Positions 60,558-64,000 of a stretch of DNA of 64,000 bases are shown piece by piece (positions within the stretch are counted from its first letter, which is position 1; each line of letters begins with the position of its first letter). Under the pieces are notes generated by a model, which was given only the letters and a program-made list of their open reading frames with translations, was not told the origin of the DNA and did not search any database. This DNA is from Streptomyces dioscori (GTDB lineage Bacteria; Actinomycetota; Actinomycetes; Streptomycetales; Streptomycetaceae): the NCBI RefSeq assembly GCF_003024195.1, contig NZ_KZ679041.1, forward strand, positions 496,001-560,000, written 5' to 3'. The translations under genes were made by a program, and so were the position numbers.

Positions 60558-61238
60558 ATGTTGTCGACCGGACTGCCGCAGGGGTCCGTGCCGAAGCTCG
60601 AACGGCCGGGTCCGCTCAGGGACCGCGTCTACGAGGCCCTGCTCGAACTGATCACGACACGCGCCCTCCAGCCCGGTCAGCACCTGGTCGAGAGCGAACT
60701 GGCCGGGCACCTCGGCGTCTCCCGGCAGCCCGTGCGCGAGGCGCTGCAGCGGCTGAACACGGAAGGGTGGGTCGATCTGCGGCCCGCCCAGGGCGCGTTC
60801 GTGCACGAGCCGACCGAGGCGGAGGCGGACCAACTCCTCACCGTACGCACCCTGTTGGAGGCCGAGGCGGCCCGGCTCGCGGCGGCCAACACGGGCACCA
60901 CCGGCATCGCCGACCTGGAGGAGCTGTGCGCCCAGGGCGAGGCGGCGGTGGCCGCCGACGACGTGGACGCCGCGGTCGCGACGAACGCCCGCTTCCACGC
61001 CAAGGTCATGGACCTCGCCGGGAACACGGTCCTCGCCGAACTGGCCGCGCAGGTCGACCGGCGCGTGCGCTGGTACTACACCCCGGTCGCCCGCCAGCGC
61101 GGACAGCAGTCCTGGATCGAGCACCGCGACCTGATCGCCGCGATCGCGGCCCGCGACGAACAGCGCGCGACCGAGGTCATGCGCACCCACACGGAACACA
61201 CTCGCACGACGTACCACGCCCGCCCGCGTGACCAGTGA
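60558..61238 (+). CDS. GntR-family regulator, FadR/FCD subgroup
   Basis: A 226-residue regulator. The winged helix is at ~18-82 (LRDRVYEALLELITTRALQPGQHLVESELAGHLGVSRQPVREAL) and the all-helical FCD effector domain follows (~92-215) with the metal-site-type histidines NARFHAKV, HRDLIAAI and HTEHTR. The ATG follows AGGAGGGG. FCD regulators often sense carboxylates; oxalate/formate-related acids are a reasonable guess because a matching DNA motif sits in the divergent formate promoter region. Its stop codon begins the 23-bp repeat block. Confidence 0.92.
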   Translation: MLSTGLPQGSVPKLERPGPLRDRVYEALLELITTRALQPGQHLVESELAGHLGVSRQPVREALQRLNTEGWVDLRPAQGAFVHEPTEAEADQLLTVRTLLEAEAARLAAANTGTTGIADLEELCAQGEAAVAADDVDAAVATNARFHAKVMDLAGNTVLAELAAQVDRRVRWYYTPVARQRGQQSWIEHRDLIAAIAARDEQRATEVMRTHTEHTRTTYHARPRDQ

Positions 61239-61289
61239 GGGCCCGTCCGCGTGACCAGCGGTGGTTCGCCCGCGTGACCAGGTGACCAG
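61228..61289. repeat. 23-bp direct repeats between the GntR and TetR genes
   Basis: GTGACCAG starts at 61228, 61251, 61274 and 61282. The first three are 23 bp apart and carry the same 15-base context (CGCCCGCGTGACCAG, one substitution in the middle copy). The block spans the GntR stop codon and lies 52-113 bp before the TetR start. Confidence 0.8.
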
Positions 61290-61340
61290 TAGTGGTTCGT
61301 CGCGTCCGTGCCTTCGCCGGGACGTCGATAGTGTGGCGAG

Positions 61341-62021
61341 ATGGCTGACAGAACCGGCGGCGAGCCGCAGACCGACGGGCGCTCCACCCGCTGGGACGAC
61401 CACAAGGCGCAGCGGCAGCTCGACCTGGTGGACGCGGCGGTGGCCCTCATCGAGGACGAGGGCACACGCTTCAAGCTGCAGCGGCTGGCGGAGCGCGTGG
61501 GCCTGCCGCGGTCGGTGCTCTACCGGCACTTCAAGGACCGCGCCACGCTGGACGAGTTGATCCGCCGGAGGGTGGTGGAGTCGTTCATGCGGGGCATCGA
61601 GCCCACCCTCACCTTCGACGGCACGATCGAGGAGTCCGTACGGCGCGTGGTGGGCGCGCATCTGGACTGGGTGGCCCAACACCCGCGCCTGTACGCCTAC
61701 ATGGGCGTCGGGGAGCACGCCATGGGCGACGGATCGCTGGTCGCGGACACCAAGGCGGCCATCGCGCTGATGCTCAGCGACCGGTTCGGGGACGTGCTCA
61801 AGGCACTCGGGGTGCCCGAGGCGCCGATCCGGTCGGTGGCGATCGGCATCGTGGGGTTCGTGGACACCTCCGTCAACCAGTGGGTGCGCGACGAACAGCG
61901 CGAACTGTCCGAGGAGGAGCTGCGCGCGATGCTGTGCCGTTCGGTCTGGGCGGTGCTGGACGCGACGCTGCGGAACCTGGGCGTGGAGCTGTCACCGCAG
62001 CAGCGCGTGGCGGATCTGTAG
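61341..62021 (+). CDS. TetR-family transcriptional regulator
   Basis: A 226-residue regulator with the N-terminal TetR helix-turn-helix (~24-68: LDLVDAAVALIEDEGTRFKLQRLAERVGLPRSVLYRHFKDRATL) and an all-helical ligand domain. It is convergent with the ferredoxin-reductase gene, which is a plausible but unproved target. Direct repeats GTGACCAG precede its start. Confidence 0.92.
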   Translation: MADRTGGEPQTDGRSTRWDDHKAQRQLDLVDAAVALIEDEGTRFKLQRLAERVGLPRSVLYRHFKDRATLDELIRRRVVESFMRGIEPTLTFDGTIEESVRRVVGAHLDWVAQHPRLYAYMGVGEHAMGDGSLVADTKAAIALMLSDRFGDVLKALGVPEAPIRSVAIGIVGFVDTSVNQWVRDEQRELSEEELRAMLCRSVWAVLDATLRNLGVELSPQQRVADL

Positions 62022-62112
62022 GGGTTTTCAGCCGGATCGGCGACCTGCTTGAGCCCTCGGTCCTCGGACCTTGTGGGTGGTCGGCCGCGGGCTCCCTGGT
62101 CCCTGTGCCTGT

Positions 62113-62166
62113 CAGTCGCGGGACGCCGGGACGGCCTGCTCAGCCGCGGGACGCCGGGACGGCCTG
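62113..62166. repeat. 26-bp duplication at the 3' end of the ferredoxin-reductase gene
   Basis: Bases 62113-62138 and 62141-62166 differ at one position (period 28). The copy at 62141 overlaps the stop and last codons of the reductase gene; the other lies just past the stop. Confidence 0.85.
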
Positions 62167-63780
62167 TGCGGCCCGGCGCAGCGACTCGGTGTCCGTGAAC
62201 TTCACGCGCGGACGGCCCTGGGCCTCGCCCGCCGCCCGTTCCGCACGGTCTATCGCGCGCCAGGCGTCCAGGCCCAGAGCGTCCACTTCCAGAGCGGTCA
62301 CTCCCGGCGCGGCCGTCGTCGTGCCGGCACCGCCGCGCACGGGCCGCGCGAGGCGACCGGCGGCGAAGTCGTCCAGGAGGGACTCGACGCTCTCGTGGGC
62401 GCAGGTCTTGTTCGTCCCTATGAAACCGGTGGGCCCGCGCTTGATCCAGCCCGCGACATAGACGCCGGGCTCGACCCTGCCGCCCTCGTGGGGAACGGTC
62501 GCGCCGGCCTCGTCGAAGGGCAGACCGGGGACGGGCCGGGCGCGGTAGCCGACCGAGCGCAGGACGAGACCGGTCTCCAGGACCTGCGTCCCGCCGGTGG
62601 GCAGGGCGCGTACGGAGCCGTCCTCGTCCGTGTGCAGCGCGGTGGCGGTGACCTCCAGCGCCCGGACGGAAGTGTCTCCGGTGAGCCGTACGGGACTGGT
62701 CAGGAAGCGCAGCACGATACGGCGGCGGCCCTCGACCGGCGTCCGGGCGGCCAGCCGCGACAGGAGCCGGGTCTTCTCGGTGGCGGCGGGGTCCAGGTCG
62801 TCGGGCCACCCCTCCACGCTCACGTCCACGTCCTCGATGGCGGCGAGGGCGAGGAGTTCGGGCAGGGTGAACGCCGCCTGGGCGGGCCCGCGCCGGCCCA
62901 GCAGAACGACCTCACGGACCTTGCTCGCGCGGAGCGCGGCGAGCGCGCGGTCGGAGATGTCCGTACGGGCCAGGACGTCGGGGTCGGCGGTGAGGATGCG
63001 GGCGACGTCGAGGGCGACGTTGCCGTTGCCGATCACGACGGCCCGCTCGGTGTCCAGGTCGTACGCGTCGTGCGCCCGGTCGGGGTGGCCGTTGTACCAG
63101 GCGACGAAGTCCGTCGCGGAGGCGCTGCCCCGCAGGTCCTCGCCCTCGATACCGAGGCGTTTGTCGGTCGCGGCGCCGACGGCGTAGACCACCGCATGGT
63201 GCTCGCGCAGGAGGTCGGCGTGGGTGAGGTGGGTGCCGACCTCGACACCGAGGCGGTAGCTGAAACCAGGCTGGGACTCGATGGTCCGGAAGAGCTGGGT
63301 GACCTGTTTGGTGTCCTGGTGGTCCGGTGCGACACCGGCCCGCGCGAGCCCGTACGGCGTCGGGAGGCGGTCGTAGACCGTGGCGCGCACACCGGGGTGG
63401 CGCAGCAGCTCGTCGGCGGCGAAGAGACCGGCGGGACCCGCACCGACGACGGCGACGGACAACTCGCCCGCCGGGAGGACGCGTTGCCGGGGCACGACGT
63501 ACATGGGCGTGCGGTCGGCGTGCGGATTCTCTTTGTAGTAGGTGGCGTTCAGTTCCAGGAACGGCAACTCGGCGCTGCTGAGGGCCGTATGGGGTTTCAG
63601 CGCGTCCACCGGGCAGGCGGTCGTGCAGGCGCCGCAGTCCACGCAGGTGAGCGGATCGACGTACAGCATCTCGGCCGTCGCGAAACCGGGCTCACCCGGC
63701 GCGGGGTGGATGCAGTTGACCGGACAGGCCAGCACGCAGGAGGCGTCGGCGCAGCAGGATCGGGTGACGACGTACGGCAC
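62140..63780 (-). CDS. Ferredoxin-fused ferredoxin-NADP+ reductase (FprA/FprB-like)
   Basis: A 546-residue flavoprotein. Residues ~1-60 form a 7Fe- or 8Fe-ferredoxin with Cys9/10, 15, 19, 23 and 46, 49, 52, 56. The FAD/NADPH reductase follows, with GAGPAG (113-118), DHQDTK and VVIGNGNVALDVARIL, resembling adrenodoxin-reductase-type FprA. Electrons would flow NADPH-FAD-FeS to a redox partner. The start is GTG. A truncated gene lies 50 bp upstream in the same direction and may encode the partner (a mono- or dioxygenase). Confidence 0.92.
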   Translation of the reverse strand: MPYVVTRSCCADASCVLACPVNCIHPAPGEPGFATAEMLYVDPLTCVDCGACTTACPVDALKPHTALSSAELPFLELNATYYKENPHADRTPMYVVPRQRVLPAGELSVAVVGAGPAGLFAADELLRHPGVRATVYDRLPTPYGLARAGVAPDHQDTKQVTQLFRTIESQPGFSYRLGVEVGTHLTHADLLREHHAVVYAVGAATDKRLGIEGEDLRGSASATDFVAWYNGHPDRAHDAYDLDTERAVVIGNGNVALDVARILTADPDVLARTDISDRALAALRASKVREVVLLGRRGPAQAAFTLPELLALAAIEDVDVSVEGWPDDLDPAATEKTRLLSRLAARTPVEGRRRIVLRFLTSPVRLTGDTSVRALEVTATALHTDEDGSVRALPTGGTQVLETGLVLRSVGYRARPVPGLPFDEAGATVPHEGGRVEPGVYVAGWIKRGPTGFIGTNKTCAHESVESLLDDFAAGRLARPVRGGAGTTTAAPGVTALEVDALGLDAWRAIDRAERAAGEAQGRPRVKFTDTESLRRAAQAVPASRG

Positions 63781-63830
63781 GGCGGGCTGGTCTCCGTTCG
63801 GGAGTGAGGCGAAGCGCGGCTGGAGGCGGC

Positions 63831-64000
63831 TCAGTCGGTGTGCAGGGCGGGCTCACCGCGGAAGCGCGCCGGGCGGCCGTCGATGCGCAGGGCCCTCCAC
63901 AGCGGACGGGACACCTTGTTCATCAGGCCGATGTCCTGGGCGAGCATCCGCACGTCGGAGAAGAGGTCGTGGAGCATCCGCTGCCCGGCCTCGGACTTCC
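63831..64000 (-). CDS. C-terminal end of an unidentified protein (start outside window)
   Basis: Only the last 55 residues are visible, ending ALHTD and rich in charged residues (GQRMLHDLFSDVRMLAQDIGLMN...). The gene runs in the same direction and just upstream of the ferredoxin-reductase gene, so it may be a ferredoxin-dependent oxygenase (an AurF-type diiron enzyme is a speculative thought). The fragment is too short for an assignment. Confidence 0.55.
   Translation of the reverse strand, partial: KSEAGQRMLHDLFSDVRMLAQDIGLMNKVSRPLWRALRIDGRPARFRGEPALHTD

Overview
The window is chromosomal DNA from a high-GC actinomycete, almost certainly Streptomyces. The evidence is strong third-position G/C bias, frequent GTG and TTG starts behind GGAGG-like sites, GTGA/ATGA start-stop overlaps, several typical Streptomyces families (SigB/F-type sigma factor, DUF5753-type XRE regulator, CBM2-linked cellulases), and a ~20-bp intergenic repeat in about 28 copies. 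No rRNA, tRNA, CRISPR array, insertion sequence or intact prophage was seen. Layout: 1-6.1 kb holds an ABC-F ATPase (cut by the window edge), a SigB/F-type sigma factor, a secreted acidic membrane-tailed protein, and a coupled pair of a lysine-free aminotransferase-fold protein and an MBL hydrolase. 6.1-10.4 kb holds a coupled MBL hydrolase/DedA pair, an unknown small protein and a membrane-anchored phosphodiesterase. 10.9-16.3 kb holds a MoxR ATPase coupled to an unusual duplicated-zincin/VWA protein, an OsmC/Ohr peroxidase and a stand-alone DnaK under a HAIR-like operator. 16.4-21.6 kb is mostly regulators (two XRE, one WYL) plus pterin dehydratase and a methyltransferase. 21.7-32.6 kb is a plant-cell-wall degradation island: PL11 rhamnogalacturonan lyase, GH74 xyloglucanase, GH48 and GH6 cellulases. 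The divergent GH48/GH6 promoter region carries one perfect and one imperfect CebR-type operator. 32.8-35.4 kb holds a methyltransferase, an SDR and an aldo/keto reductase. 35.6-42.7 kb is a branched-chain amino-acid-type ABC importer in which LivH, LivM and LivF are one polypeptide, next to an acyl-CoA ligase; two identical-class 13-bp palindromes precede livK. 43-50.8 kb holds a LysR/bile-acid-symporter-like pair, a DUF4185 protein, a secreted sialidase, a membrane-anchored collagen-like protein coupled to a small coiled-coil membrane protein, and a decayed NACHT-WD40 gene. 50.9-61.2 kb is a formate/oxalate module: FdhD, an NAD-linked formate dehydrogenase whose alpha subunit is split into two genes in swapped order, a ketopantoate-reductase-like protein, an OFA transporter with a 54-residue partner, a KAS III-like enzyme and a GntR regulator. 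A shared GTCTACAGT-type motif suggests the GntR protein may control the divergent formate region. 61.3-64 kb holds a TetR regulator and a ferredoxin-fused NADP reductase followed by a truncated gene. The observations most worth pursuing are the split formate dehydrogenase, the duplicated-zincin MoxR partner, the lysine-free aminotransferase homologue, the collagen module, the NACHT-WD40 relic and the 71-73 bp arrays of the intergenic repeat.
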